Origin: Treponema_I sp045631425
GTDB taxonomy: Bacteria; Spirochaetota; Spirochaetia; Treponematales; Treponemataceae
NCBI GenBank assembly: GCA_045631425.1
Contig: JAZQUR010000011.1
Location: 27,350-91,349, forward strand
Length of the DNA stretch: 64,000 nucleotides
Direction: 5' to 3'
A program made the translations under genes and the position numbers. Under the pieces are notes generated by a model. The model saw only the letters and a list, made by a program, of their open reading frames with translations. It was not told where the DNA came from and made no database searches. Position 1 is the stretch's first letter; every line of letters starts with the position of its first letter. Below, one piece after another: positions 24,660 to 34,996 of this stretch.

Positions 24660-27638
24660 ATGAAGATTAGGTACAACGTTGTAACATCACTATTTTTTCT
24701 CATTTTCACAATTGGATTTGTGCATTCTACAGGAAGTCAGGACAAATCTTTTTATGACATTGATAAAAACATTTCTGAAAATCAATACAACGATGCGCTA
24801 CTTATGTTAAATGATTATATCCAAGAAAATCCAGAAGATTTTGATAATGCTCAAAAACGCGTAAAAGAAATTATGGATGTTCGCTCACGATATGCAGAAT
24901 TGGCAGAAGAAATCATTTACGTAATTATCAACGAGCCAACAAACGACGAAAAAAAGCTAAAAATGATTGCAGAACTTGAAGCTATCGAAGAGAACCCAAG
25001 TCCATCAACTCGGGAATTTATCGCACAAACAAAGGCAGCAGCAGAGTTTACATATTATCGTTCTAAGTTTGAAGAAATAATCACCAAGGGAAGCGCAGAA
25101 ACTCAAAATCAAAACTATATTTCAAGTTTACGCACAAACTTTACTGGCTTTGAATTGTATAGAACTCACTTTCACGAAGCAGGATATGAGGCTGATTTTG
25201 TAAATTCTGTAGAAGCTAAAATCTCTGAAATCGAAAATAATATTAACCAGTATGAAAAACTAAAATTATCCCTAGATGAAGCATATAAAAATCTTGTGAA
25301 AAATCTAGAATCTGGCACACTTTCAAAAATCAATGATGCATACATTACTTTTGAAAATCGCATGAAAGATTTTGCAGAAATTCGCAATTTTATTGTGGAA
25401 GCTGGATGGTATTTTAGAGATTCCTTTGAAGATTTACAAGAGAAAGATCCAACTTTGACTGAGGCATCTTTCTTGGCTTTTGCCTATCGTTTCTTGCTAG
25501 GAAGAGCAAGTACTGAAGATTCTGGTATGATAAGTGCCCTTGATGATATTTGGACAAAATACATTGCGGGGCTACGACCTTATATCAATGAAAATATTGC
25601 AAAAAACTTTTTGAAAAATGATGATGCTTTGTCTGAAATCCATTTATCAACTTGGGTGTCAAAAACTTCAGAAAGCAAAAATTATCTAGATGATATTCAG
25701 TCTTTTATCAATTTGGGGATTTCAGTAGAAAATCTGAAAACTTTGATGAAAGAAAGCTCTGAAAACTTTTACTCTACAGAAAATGCTTCAGAAATTGTGG
25801 CACTTTTGGAAAGCCAGACCTTAGTGGAAAATTACATTTCTGTTTTGGATAACGCTTACGATTTTGATGGCTACGTAAAAGCAATAGATGGATATAAACC
25901 TCCAGAAAATCCAGATAAAGAAGTTTCTGAAATGGATTTTTCATACAGAAGTTTTATCGCTTACATTAATCAAAAAATAAATGGCCTTGAAAATAACGCA
26001 AAAGATATTTTGTCATCTCAAAAGGGAAGTCATGATGATTTTCAGTGGAAAGAAAGTTTTATCCTCTTAGAAAACGCTTTGTCTTACTTGAACTCAGAAT
26101 ATGAAGCTTTGGAAAGCAAAAATGAGGATAATCTTTCTTCTTGGTTTGTAGAAGCTTCTACAAATATTGCTGCGGGGCACTCCGAAGTTTACCAAAATGC
26201 TTACATCATGCTTAACGAAAATCTTTCTCCTGATGTTTTGTCTTATCCTGCAGAACTTCAGCCAATTATCAACGAAAGCATGGTTAAAATCCAAAGTGAT
26301 ATAGAAGCGCTTACACAAGTTGTAGGTTTTTACGAAACAGACTTAGCTTCAAAATCAAGAGAAAAATCACTTGTCCAAAATGATATAAAAACTTTACGGG
26401 CTCTTTATAACGATTGTGTAGCAATTTTACCAAAAGCAAAAGAACGTGTAAAACTTTCAGAACTTGCTAAAAATGAAGCAGAATTGCGTTATAATCAGGC
26501 AGAGAACGCTCTTGCAAAAAATGATTATGCAGCATGTCGTGATTATATAGAAAAAGCTCGTACAAAATACAACGAATCTTTGCTTTATCAAGAATCAGAA
26601 GCTTTGCGACAAGAATCTGATGAAAAGCTTATGGCTCTTGGTGAGCAAATTATCCGAGCAGAAAACGAAATCGTTGTTCGGGAAGTTCGTGATCTAAAAA
26701 CTCGGGCAAAAAATGCTTATTACGCTGGAAACTTTGAAAACGCTGAAAATCTTTTGTCACAAGCAAAAATCCGTTGGGCAACAACAAACACAGAAAGTGA
26801 CCAAGAAATCGAGTCATTGCTTTCATTGATTGGAAATGCTCTTTCTCTAAAAACTGGACGCACAATTTCTCCAACAGCGCCACTGTATCCAGAAATGAGT
26901 CAGCTTTTAAATATTGCGAACCAGTATTACAACGAAGGAAAAGCCCTTTTAGCCAAAAAGCAAACTGTAGAAGCCGAAATCTCTCTACAAACTGCTTTGC
27001 AAAAACTTCGTGAGGTACAAACTGTTTATCCGCTAAATCAGGAAGCTAGTTTGCTTACTTTGCGTATCAACAAACTCATAGATGAAGATGCTTTTAACGA
27101 ATATTTTACTCGGAAAGTGGAAAATGCCAAAAACGATTACAAGGATAAGACAAAGCAGCAAACTGTTTACTCTGAACTTTTAGACTTGTATGAAATCAAT
27201 CCTTCATATCCTGGATTAAAAGATTTCATCTATAATGTGGAAATCGCTCTTGGAATTCGGGTAAAACCACCTGATACAACAGCATTGAAAAAATCAACTC
27301 AACTAACAGCTCAAGCTCAAAAAGTTTATGACGCTGACAGTAGAAACGAAATTTCTCTAAATAGTGCTTTGCAACTTGTAAATCAAGCTTTGGAAGCAAA
27401 CCCAGATAACACAGAAGCTCAAATTCTAAAAGACAGAATTAGTACTTCCCTTGGGGGAACTGGGACAGCAGTTTTACCAGCCAACGCTGAAAAACTCTAC
27501 CAACAAGCAGTTCAAGAGTTGCAAAAAGGAAACACTTTACAAGCTTACGTAATTGTTTCGCAGCTTATGGAAAATAAAAGCTATAGTAAAGCTTCAAAAA
27601 TCATTGACTTGATGAAAAAGGTAGAATCATTATTGTGA
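24660..27638 (+). CDS. Secreted helical/TPR-like protein, coupled to PP2C receptor
   Basis: 992 residues with an N-terminal signal peptide (LFFLIFTIGFVHSTGSQ region), so exported. Almost wholly alpha-helical: an N-terminal helical-repeat region, a long coiled coil at about 560-690 (ELAKNEAELRYNQAENALAK and similar), and TPR-like pairs towards the end (ANQYYNEGKALLAKKQTVEAEISLQTAL; ALEANPDNTEAQILKDR). No enzyme motif seen. The stop codon overlaps the ATG of the PP2C receptor by one base (TGATG), implying coupled translation. No clear Shine-Dalgarno at its own start. A role as periplasmic scaffold or ligand-presenting partner of the receptor is inference from coupling only. Confidence 0.75.
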   Translation: MKIRYNVVTSLFFLIFTIGFVHSTGSQDKSFYDIDKNISENQYNDALLMLNDYIQENPEDFDNAQKRVKEIMDVRSRYAELAEEIIYVIINEPTNDEKKLKMIAELEAIEENPSPSTREFIAQTKAAAEFTYYRSKFEEIITKGSAETQNQNYISSLRTNFTGFELYRTHFHEAGYEADFVNSVEAKISEIENNINQYEKLKLSLDEAYKNLVKNLESGTLSKINDAYITFENRMKDFAEIRNFIVEAGWYFRDSFEDLQEKDPTLTEASFLAFAYRFLLGRASTEDSGMISALDDIWTKYIAGLRPYINENIAKNFLKNDDALSEIHLSTWVSKTSESKNYLDDIQSFINLGISVENLKTLMKESSENFYSTENASEIVALLESQTLVENYISVLDNAYDFDGYVKAIDGYKPPENPDKEVSEMDFSYRSFIAYINQKINGLENNAKDILSSQKGSHDDFQWKESFILLENALSYLNSEYEALESKNEDNLSSWFVEASTNIAAGHSEVYQNAYIMLNENLSPDVLSYPAELQPIINESMVKIQSDIEALTQVVGFYETDLASKSREKSLVQNDIKTLRALYNDCVAILPKAKERVKLSELAKNEAELRYNQAENALAKNDYAACRDYIEKARTKYNESLLYQESEALRQESDEKLMALGEQIIRAENEIVVREVRDLKTRAKNAYYAGNFENAENLLSQAKIRWATTNTESDQEIESLLSLIGNALSLKTGRTISPTAPLYPEMSQLLNIANQYYNEGKALLAKKQTVEAEISLQTALQKLREVQTVYPLNQEASLLTLRINKLIDEDAFNEYFTRKVENAKNDYKDKTKQQTVYSELLDLYEINPSYPGLKDFIYNVEIALGIRVKPPDTTALKKSTQLTAQAQKVYDADSRNEISLNSALQLVNQALEANPDNTEAQILKDRISTSLGGTGTAVLPANAEKLYQQAVQELQKGNTLQAYVIVSQLMENKSYSKASKIIDLMKKVESLL

Positions 27639-30600
27639 TGTTAGAAAAGCAAAAAGCCAAAAAAGGCGTAAAGTTTATATCTCGATTTTTTTCTCTTTTG
27701 TGTGTTTTCGCACTCTTGCAAGGATTTTTCACAAATCCACTTTTTGCGGCAGATTATTACTGGGAAAATCCTGAAACAATTTCTTCTAACGACAGTAGAT
27801 TCCCAACTGTTGCTACCAATTCAAATGGTTTGTCCGTTGTAATTTGGCAAGAAGTTACATCAAAAGACACATTTTATCTTTCTGGAAAGATTTTTTATCA
27901 AGATACAAGTTATGAGATTTCTAGATTTGCAGGACCTTTTTCATATACTGGGGAAGTTCCAAATGTTTTTTCTGTAGCAATTAACAACAAAAATCAGATT
28001 GCTGTTGCAGTTCTTTCAAATGAAGTAGGGATTTCACTTTATACATCCGAGGATTTTGGAAAAACATTCGAAAATAAAGTTCTGGAGCAAGATACCACAT
28101 ATTTAGTTGCCCCTCGTGTTTTTAGAACTTCTAACGATGATTTTATGCTTTTTGCAACTCAAGGACAAAACGAAGTTTTCTCTTTGGTAACATCCACATC
28201 AAGTGATGGAAAAACTTGGACAGATTTTGAAAGTTTCCTTCCAAGTTACGGTATGCAAAACGCATTTATCCCAACATTGATTTCCCTTGAAGATAGGGAT
28301 TTTGTGGTTTTTCAAGCATCATATCCTTTTGAAAACCGACTTTCTTATCAACTTTATGCCACAGAAAAGTCTGTTTCAAGCGAATATTGGTCTGACGCCA
28401 CTTTGGTAACGGACATTTCCACCGGTGCAAATCCTTTTACAAGCTATCACAACCAGCGCCCATCCTTGCTACAGTTTGAAGGCAAACTTTTCATGGCTTG
28501 GGAAAGAACATACTACAACTCAGAAAACGCCAGCATTTATTTTGCAGAACTTACATCTCAGGGCAAAATCGCAGACGGCGGAATGATGATTTCATCTGGT
28601 AGTGGCAACAGTTCTCTACCAATTCTCTTTTCACACAATGGTAAAATCAACGCTATTTGGTTTGACAATCGTCGGGGTGTAAACACAATTTATCACGCAG
28701 AAAAAAACGGCTTTTTTTGGCAGGATAAAGCACTAACATCCGGAAATAACGATGCCTCTTTTGGAAATGTATTAATCTCACCAAATAAAGATTTACAGTT
28801 TTTCTGGGAGCAAAAATCTAGCTCTACTAGCAAAATTATCCAACTTTCACCAGATAAATCAGTTGGTCTTGCAAAATTTTCGCCAAAAACTTTTACCCAA
28901 GGGAAGCGCTCAACTGCAGAAAAAGTGAAAATCCAAGTTAATTTGCCAGAAGATTCATCTGGAATTTCAGGATTTTCTTACTCTTGGTCACAGGATTTCT
29001 CTATAGAGCCAGAACCAGTTTTGTCAAACATGGCAAAAAACAATTCACTTGAAGTTTTGGCGAAAGCTGATGGTAAATGGTACCTAAAAGTTCGAGCAAC
29101 AGACTACGCTGGAAACTGGTCAGAATCTTCTGTTATCGAATATTACAGAGATACAACGCCTCCGCGAATGCCAACAATTCTTAATCCAGAAACTGATGAC
29201 AAGGGCTTTCTAAAATCCAACACATTTGCGCTATTTTGGGAACCACCAGAAGACGAAGACGTTGCAGGATTTTCCTACAATCTCCAATATATGGGAACAA
29301 CTTGGGAAAATCTTGGTAAAAACATTACACCGCCTCAAAAAAAGATTTTAACTGGTCGCCAGTCTACATCTTATAACAATAAAGAAGACGGAATCTGGGC
29401 TTTTTCAGTTGCAGCCATCGATTCAGTTGGAAACGTAGGGGAACACGCCACAATTTACGTTTCCATGAATAAATACATTCCTCACACTACAATTTCCTAC
29501 ATCGACACAAAAGTTGACGAATTTGGCAATATTACCATGTCAATTTTCGGAAACGATTTTACAAAAGACGGAAATGTTAGCGCAATTTACATTTCAAAAG
29601 ATGGAAAATCCTACGAAAATATTTTGATGTTAGAAGAAGGTGATTTTAACCTTACATCAAACAAAATAATTTCAAATATCAAACTACAAGATTTAGAAGA
29701 AGGCAAATATAAAATCGGTTTGTTACATCAAAAACGTGGATTATATTGGTCAGACAGCATTCTAAACGTGGGAAATTTTGGTACTGTAAAAATCGGAAAT
29801 CACGGATACAGATTTATTCCTTCATGGGAGATTATAAATTCTGTTTTACTACAAGCTGATATTCCACAAATTCTCATATTGATATTTGTACTCTTATCAA
29901 TTCTTGGACTATTTTTCTCAGTTCGGGGAATTGCTTCAACAACAAAAGAAACTTTCTTAGTAAGAAATGAAGTTATAGCACTTATAAATGGAGATACTAT
30001 GCCTCTAGAAAAAAAACGCAAAGCAAAGAAAATCAAGCAAAAGGGTGTAAGTCTAAAAATCAAATTGGCTTTATTTACATCATTCTTGGTAATTTTCATC
30101 ATTCTTCTCGTTTCTGTTCCTCTTGGATACGTAATGCTACAAAATCAAGAGCAAACCCTTGTTTCAGGATTGCAGCAGCGAGTAAATGTATTGCTAGAAA
30201 GTTTATCTTCTGGTGTAAAAGCCTATATGCCAAGCCAAAATGTTTTGGAGTTAAGCTTTTTACCATCACAAACAAGTGCTGTTTCTGAAGCAAAATACGC
30301 TACAGTTTTAGGATTTCCTGCTGGGGAAAATAACACAAATATTGACTACGTTTGGGCTTCTAATGACCCACTGATTACAGATAAAATCGACTCAGAAACC
30401 TTGTCATTCGGTTCATCTAGAATTTCCCAAGAAGAAATTACAGAGATTTGTAAAAACGCACTATTACTCAACGACAAAGCAAAAGCATCTGTTTCTGAAA
30501 TCGCTTTAGATATTACAGAACTTACAAAAGAAGGTGTACAACTTGCAACTAGAACAGATTCAGCATCTGTAAAACGACGGGAAGAAATCCAAACAATTAT

Positions 30601-32200
30601 AAATCAGCTTTCTGAAAAACTTTCTGGAACTTTGAACCAACTTTCTGTAGAAGGACTTGGAAGTTATCCAGAATACAATCCAAGCAAAATCTCTGATGAA
30701 AACTCAACATACTTGTTCTTTAAGCCAGTTTTATATCGACAAGGAGCTGACCAAAACTTTGTTCGATCTGTAATTATTATTGAAGTTTCTACAGAAACCT
30801 TAAAAGATTCCCTTGCTGAATCCCAAGAAAGTATCTTGAATATTACTGGAATTATTATGTTGGTTGCAGTTTCCATTGGATTTATAGGTGCAACAATCGT
30901 GGCAAGTTACATCATTCGTCCGATTCGTAAGTTGGCTTCTCACGTTGCCATGATTCGAGATACAGAAGATAAAGAACAACTTGAAGGAAAGGATATCAAA
31001 ATCAAATCCAAAGACGAAATCGGTTTGCTTGGGGAAACAGTAAATGATATGACCCACGGACTTGTAAAAGCTGCAGCTGCTTCAAAGGATTTGACAGTTG
31101 GTAAAGAAGTTCAAAAAATGTTTATCCCTCTAGAAGTTGATGGAGCAGGGCGAAAACTCACCACTGGTAAAATCGAGGATGACTACACCCAATTCTTTGG
31201 CTACTATGAAGGTGCAAAAGGTGTTTCTGGAGACTATTTTGATTATCTTAAACTTGATGATAAACACTTTGCCATCATCAAATGTGACGTTTCTGGAAAA
31301 GGTGTTCCAGCGGCTCTTATCATGGTTGAAGTTGCAACACTTTTCTTGCATTATTTTAAAGACTGGAGCTACAAGAAAAACGGTTATAATTTAACTCCAG
31401 TAGTTTCTCAAATCAACGACTTGATTGAATCTCGTGGATTTAAGGGAAGATTTGCCGCCTTTACTTTATGTATTTATAACTCACAAAACGGAGAAATGCA
31501 TTTCTGCAATGCTGGAGATAATCTAATCCACATTTACGAAGCTGCTTCAAAAACTAAAAAAACAATTACGCTACCAGAATCAGCGGCAGCAGGTGTTTTC
31601 CCAACATTTATGGTGGATATGAAAGGAGGATTTAGAGTTCAAACTCTAAAACTAAATCCAGGTGATGTTTTGTTTCTATACACTGACGGTATCGAAGAAG
31701 CAAAACGCCTTTTCCGAGATAAAGACTATAATCCAATAATTTGTGCTGAACCGGGATTAGAACCAGAAAGTCCACATAATTTCCATCAAGTTGGACAAGA
31801 TGGGGAAGAAATGTCACCAGAGCGTGTAAACTCAATTATTGAAGCAGTTTTCCATAAAACTCAGTTTAAGTTGGAAAAAGATCATAGCCCAATAGAAAAC
31901 GAAGAGTTGATTTTTGACTTTTCAAGTTGTGAGGGAAGTGCAGAAGATGCAATTTTGGCCTTGGTTTCTGTGGAAAAGATTTTCCGTATGTATAGAAATC
32001 CAAAAGCCACAGAGTTTGATAAAGTACAAGTAGACGCCAAAATCGACGACTTCCTTAACAAGCACTTTTTGCAGTATAATGACTATTGTGCTTACAAAAA
32101 GCCACATCCAGAGTTCAAAGAATATTTGTACTACACAGAGATTTGCGAAGACGACCAATATGACGACCTAACTTTGATAGCAATTAAACGCAAAAAGTAA
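27638..32200 (+). CDS. Membrane receptor with C-terminal SpoIIE/RsbU-type PP2C phosphatase
   Basis: 1,520 residues. Order: signal peptide (to about 38, ending LFA-AD); periplasmic propeller-like repeats with Asp-box-like turns (TSEDFGKTFENKV, SSDGKTWTDFES) to about 415; two fibronectin-like units (WYLKVRATDYAGNWS; DGIWAFSVAAIDSVGNVG); TM1 about 741-764; a basic cytoplasmic linker; TM2 about 806-834; a second periplasmic domain; TM3 about 1065-1093; HAMP (about 1094-1150, IIRPIRKLASHV); then PP2C with GVSGDYFDYLKL, CDVSGKGVPAALIM, FCNAGDN and LFLYTDGIEE, the acidic metal ligands all present. Such phosphatases usually act on anti-sigma antagonists; none is encoded nearby. The ATG at 27638 overlaps the preceding stop. 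Confidence 0.88.
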   Translation: MLEKQKAKKGVKFISRFFSLLCVFALLQGFFTNPLFAADYYWENPETISSNDSRFPTVATNSNGLSVVIWQEVTSKDTFYLSGKIFYQDTSYEISRFAGPFSYTGEVPNVFSVAINNKNQIAVAVLSNEVGISLYTSEDFGKTFENKVLEQDTTYLVAPRVFRTSNDDFMLFATQGQNEVFSLVTSTSSDGKTWTDFESFLPSYGMQNAFIPTLISLEDRDFVVFQASYPFENRLSYQLYATEKSVSSEYWSDATLVTDISTGANPFTSYHNQRPSLLQFEGKLFMAWERTYYNSENASIYFAELTSQGKIADGGMMISSGSGNSSLPILFSHNGKINAIWFDNRRGVNTIYHAEKNGFFWQDKALTSGNNDASFGNVLISPNKDLQFFWEQKSSSTSKIIQLSPDKSVGLAKFSPKTFTQGKRSTAEKVKIQVNLPEDSSGISGFSYSWSQDFSIEPEPVLSNMAKNNSLEVLAKADGKWYLKVRATDYAGNWSESSVIEYYRDTTPPRMPTILNPETDDKGFLKSNTFALFWEPPEDEDVAGFSYNLQYMGTTWENLGKNITPPQKKILTGRQSTSYNNKEDGIWAFSVAAIDSVGNVGEHATIYVSMNKYIPHTTISYIDTKVDEFGNITMSIFGNDFTKDGNVSAIYISKDGKSYENILMLEEGDFNLTSNKIISNIKLQDLEEGKYKIGLLHQKRGLYWSDSILNVGNFGTVKIGNHGYRFIPSWEIINSVLLQADIPQILILIFVLLSILGLFFSVRGIASTTKETFLVRNEVIALINGDTMPLEKKRKAKKIKQKGVSLKIKLALFTSFLVIFIILLVSVPLGYVMLQNQEQTLVSGLQQRVNVLLESLSSGVKAYMPSQNVLELSFLPSQTSAVSEAKYATVLGFPAGENNTNIDYVWASNDPLITDKIDSETLSFGSSRISQEEITEICKNALLLNDKAKASVSEIALDITELTKEGVQLATRTDSASVKRREEIQTIINQLSEKLSGTLNQLSVEGLGSYPEYNPSKISDENSTYLFFKPVLYRQGADQNFVRSVIIIEVSTETLKDSLAESQESILNITGIIMLVAVSIGFIGATIVASYIIRPIRKLASHVAMIRDTEDKEQLEGKDIKIKSKDEIGLLGETVNDMTHGLVKAAAASKDLTVGKEVQKMFIPLEVDGAGRKLTTGKIEDDYTQFFGYYEGAKGVSGDYFDYLKLDDKHFAIIKCDVSGKGVPAALIMVEVATLFLHYFKDWSYKKNGYNLTPVVSQINDLIESRGFKGRFAAFTLCIYNSQNGEMHFCNAGDNLIHIYEAASKTKKTITLPESAAAGVFPTFMVDMKGGFRVQTLKLNPGDVLFLYTDGIEEAKRLFRDKDYNPIICAEPGLEPESPHNFHQVGQDGEEMSPERVNSIIEAVFHKTQFKLEKDHSPIENEELIFDFSSCEGSAEDAILALVSVEKIFRMYRNPKATEFDKVQVDAKIDDFLNKHFLQYNDYCAYKKPHPEFKEYLYYTEICEDDQYDDLTLIAIKRKK

Positions 32201-32238
32201 GGAAATAAATCTAAAACAAAAAAAGGAAATATAACAAA

Positions 32239-34977
32239 ATGAGCAAAAAACAAATTTACAAAATTATCTCGTTGATAGTCTGTGTTTTTTGCTCATGGCT
32301 TGTTTTTGCAGAAAATTCCACAACAGAAAATTTCCAATACACAAAAACTTCGGATTTTCTATATTCCTACAAATTAGAAAATGGTTTTGAAATCCACGTT
32401 TTAGAAGATTCTGAAAATCCTCTTGTGCAAATCAGCTTTGTTTCAAAAGCAGGATATTCTGTACAAGGTCAAGAAAACGCTGGTTATCCAGAATTGGCAT
32501 ATCGTCTATTTCTCAAAAATAAAAATATTCAAACTGGACTTGAGAAAAATCATCTTGTAAACATCCAGTCAGAGTTCAAAAGTGATTCTGTAATCTTTCA
32601 AGGAACCACCACTGAAGCAAACCTTGAAAACTCACTTGCACTCTTTGCAAATGCATTACAAAATCCCACTTTTTCCGAAACCGATATTTTAGCAGAATAT
32701 AACTCTCTAAAAGCAACATCACAAGAAAATCAAAAAAACGAACTTATTTACATAAACTCAAACATAGATTCAGCCATTTTTACATCTCCTTGGAAACAAG
32801 ACACTGTTTTATATTCAGGGATAACAAAAAAAACAACCAACGAAGAAATCCGAAATCGTCTTTTTGAAATCTACAACCAATTTTACACTCCAGAAAAATC
32901 CTGTATTTTTGTAACTGGACCCGTAAATCCAGAAAAAGTGCTAGAGCTTTCAAAAATATATTTTTCTACATGGCAAAAATCCATTTTTAATGTGCCAACA
33001 GAACCACAAAACATAAAATCCAGCGAAAAACGAAAGTTTATTCTCGTTAGCGACAATTTTTCCACTGACTACAACCAAATTATTATTCAATATCCAACAA
33101 ATGGTTCATTTTCTGACATCGCCACCTGCGGAAAATTGCAACTTGCATCACTTTCACTAGAAAATTCTATGAATTTCAAAACTGCCGTTTGTAACGATAT
33201 TACAGGACTTTACGACGAAACCTACATTTACGCAGGATTTGCAGAAAACGGATCCACATCTCGAGTGATAATTCAATCCCTCATGGCAAATAACAAAAAT
33301 TCTCCCGTAACTCAAGCAGAAAACGTTATTTCATCCATCGACTCTGGAAAATCCATCTTAGAAGAAGAATTTCTCTACCAAAAAGAGCTACTTTTAAGTC
33401 AAGAAATCTCTTCCCGACTAAACACAAAAACCTTGTACAACGCCCTTGTTTCAACTTGGGCATACGGGGGCACAGACTATTTTTACAATTATCTTGCAAA
33501 CGTAAAAAATCTCACTCATGGTGATATTCAGTCTGTTTTCCAAACCGAGCCTTTTGTGTTTTTGCTTGTAAACTCAAAAACATATAAAAACTACAAAACA
33601 TCTTTTTCAAAAAGTGGATATGTTTTACTAGACCAAAAAACAACTTTTTCTCAAACACAACAATCCACAAATTCTGTTGATATTTCAAAACTTCCAGAAA
33701 TCTCATATTATCAAGAAAATATAAAAACCTTCAAAAACTACAAATTATCAAACGGAATTCAAGTTGTAGAAAAAAGTTCAAAAAAAGATGAAGGATTTAA
33801 TCTAAATATTTCTATAAAAGGTGGGGAATTATTTCACTTTGAAACTCTCGGCTTAGAAACAATTACCATTAAATATTTTGCAAACAATATAAAACAATTT
33901 TTACAAATGCAAAATCCTGTTGCTGCATTTTCTGTTACAACTGAAACCAATGTTTACAACAGCAATATTCACATAAATTGTGCTAAAAACGACGTAGAAA
34001 AACTCATAAAAGCTATAAAACAAGCTTTGTATTTCACCGAACTTACAGCCGCCAAAGCCGACGAGTTGATATTTACTGAAAACTATAATTATCGCTTGTC
34101 ATCAAACAGTTTAAGCACCCAATTATTTACCTCAGGAATGGAAACCATTTTTTCTGGTACAAAAATCGAAAAACTTTTTGCCGAATCCGAAAATCTACTT
34201 TCAGACATAACTTTCACAGAGATTTTCAAATCTTACACAGAACTTTTAGATTCAAGCAGATTTTCCATTGTGGCGATAGGTAATGTTTCAAATTTGCAAA
34301 ATCTTTTAAATGAAACATTCAAAGACCTAAAACCTGTAAATCTTGTGAAAAATCAAGAAAAAATCGAACCAATAGTTTCCAACGCCACAAGATTTGTCCA
34401 ACTAAAACGAACTTTTACAACTGACATCAAAGCAGAAGACGCTGGACCTAGGCCGCTAAAACTTATTCCAACCACAGTTTTCTCAGACCCTGTGGACTTT
34501 TACTTTGAAACTCCCGAAAAATCCTCTAAAGATTACGTTTTATTTTTGGCATTGTTGACAAAATTTGAAGAAAATCTAGATGCACAATGGCAAAATGGGG
34601 TAGAAATCACAGTACACAACTTTTACTCAGAAAAAAGCGTGGTGCGAGTTCAGTTTAAAGAAGTTTTAACTGGCGAATTATCAAAAATTAGTCCGATTTT
34701 CAACTCAGAACTTACAAAATTTGTGGGCGAAGTGAAAAATCTTCAAGAATCAGACTTGGAAAACATCAAAAATCAGTTTTTTATCAAATTTTATAACTTT
34801 GACAACGTAAATATTGATACAGCCAATTTGATTTCAGACAATATGTTGATTTTTAACGATTACCAAAAATATTTGAAAGATTACGATTTTGTAGATAAGG
34901 CAAAAGTACAAGATTTTGCAGATTGTGAAATTTATTTTGATGATTTGTCGATTTTGGAAGTTAGAGCAGAAAAGTAA
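32239..34977 (+). CDS. Exported M16-like protein without the zinc motif
   Basis: 912 residues with a signal peptide (IISLIVCVFCSWLVFAE). Two M16-type halves are visible: KLENGFEIHVLEDSENPLVQISFVS at about 45 and KLSNGIQVVEKSSKKDEGFNLNISI at about 500 match the opening strands of insulinase-family domains. Where active enzymes have HxxEH, this protein reads AGYPELAYRLFL, with no His, so it is probably not a protease. Paired inactive M16 subunits are known to act as partners or chaperones. AAGGAAAT lies upstream of the ATG; 38 nt separate it from the PP2C gene, so one transcript is likely. Confidence 0.8.
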   Translation: MSKKQIYKIISLIVCVFCSWLVFAENSTTENFQYTKTSDFLYSYKLENGFEIHVLEDSENPLVQISFVSKAGYSVQGQENAGYPELAYRLFLKNKNIQTGLEKNHLVNIQSEFKSDSVIFQGTTTEANLENSLALFANALQNPTFSETDILAEYNSLKATSQENQKNELIYINSNIDSAIFTSPWKQDTVLYSGITKKTTNEEIRNRLFEIYNQFYTPEKSCIFVTGPVNPEKVLELSKIYFSTWQKSIFNVPTEPQNIKSSEKRKFILVSDNFSTDYNQIIIQYPTNGSFSDIATCGKLQLASLSLENSMNFKTAVCNDITGLYDETYIYAGFAENGSTSRVIIQSLMANNKNSPVTQAENVISSIDSGKSILEEEFLYQKELLLSQEISSRLNTKTLYNALVSTWAYGGTDYFYNYLANVKNLTHGDIQSVFQTEPFVFLLVNSKTYKNYKTSFSKSGYVLLDQKTTFSQTQQSTNSVDISKLPEISYYQENIKTFKNYKLSNGIQVVEKSSKKDEGFNLNISIKGGELFHFETLGLETITIKYFANNIKQFLQMQNPVAAFSVTTETNVYNSNIHINCAKNDVEKLIKAIKQALYFTELTAAKADELIFTENYNYRLSSNSLSTQLFTSGMETIFSGTKIEKLFAESENLLSDITFTEIFKSYTELLDSSRFSIVAIGNVSNLQNLLNETFKDLKPVNLVKNQEKIEPIVSNATRFVQLKRTFTTDIKAEDAGPRPLKLIPTTVFSDPVDFYFETPEKSSKDYVLFLALLTKFEENLDAQWQNGVEITVHNFYSEKSVVRVQFKEVLTGELSKISPIFNSELTKFVGEVKNLQESDLENIKNQFFIKFYNFDNVNIDTANLISDNMLIFNDYQKYLKDYDFVDKAKVQDFADCEIYFDDLSILEVRAEK

Positions 34978-34996
34978 ACTTTTTTACATAGAAAAA

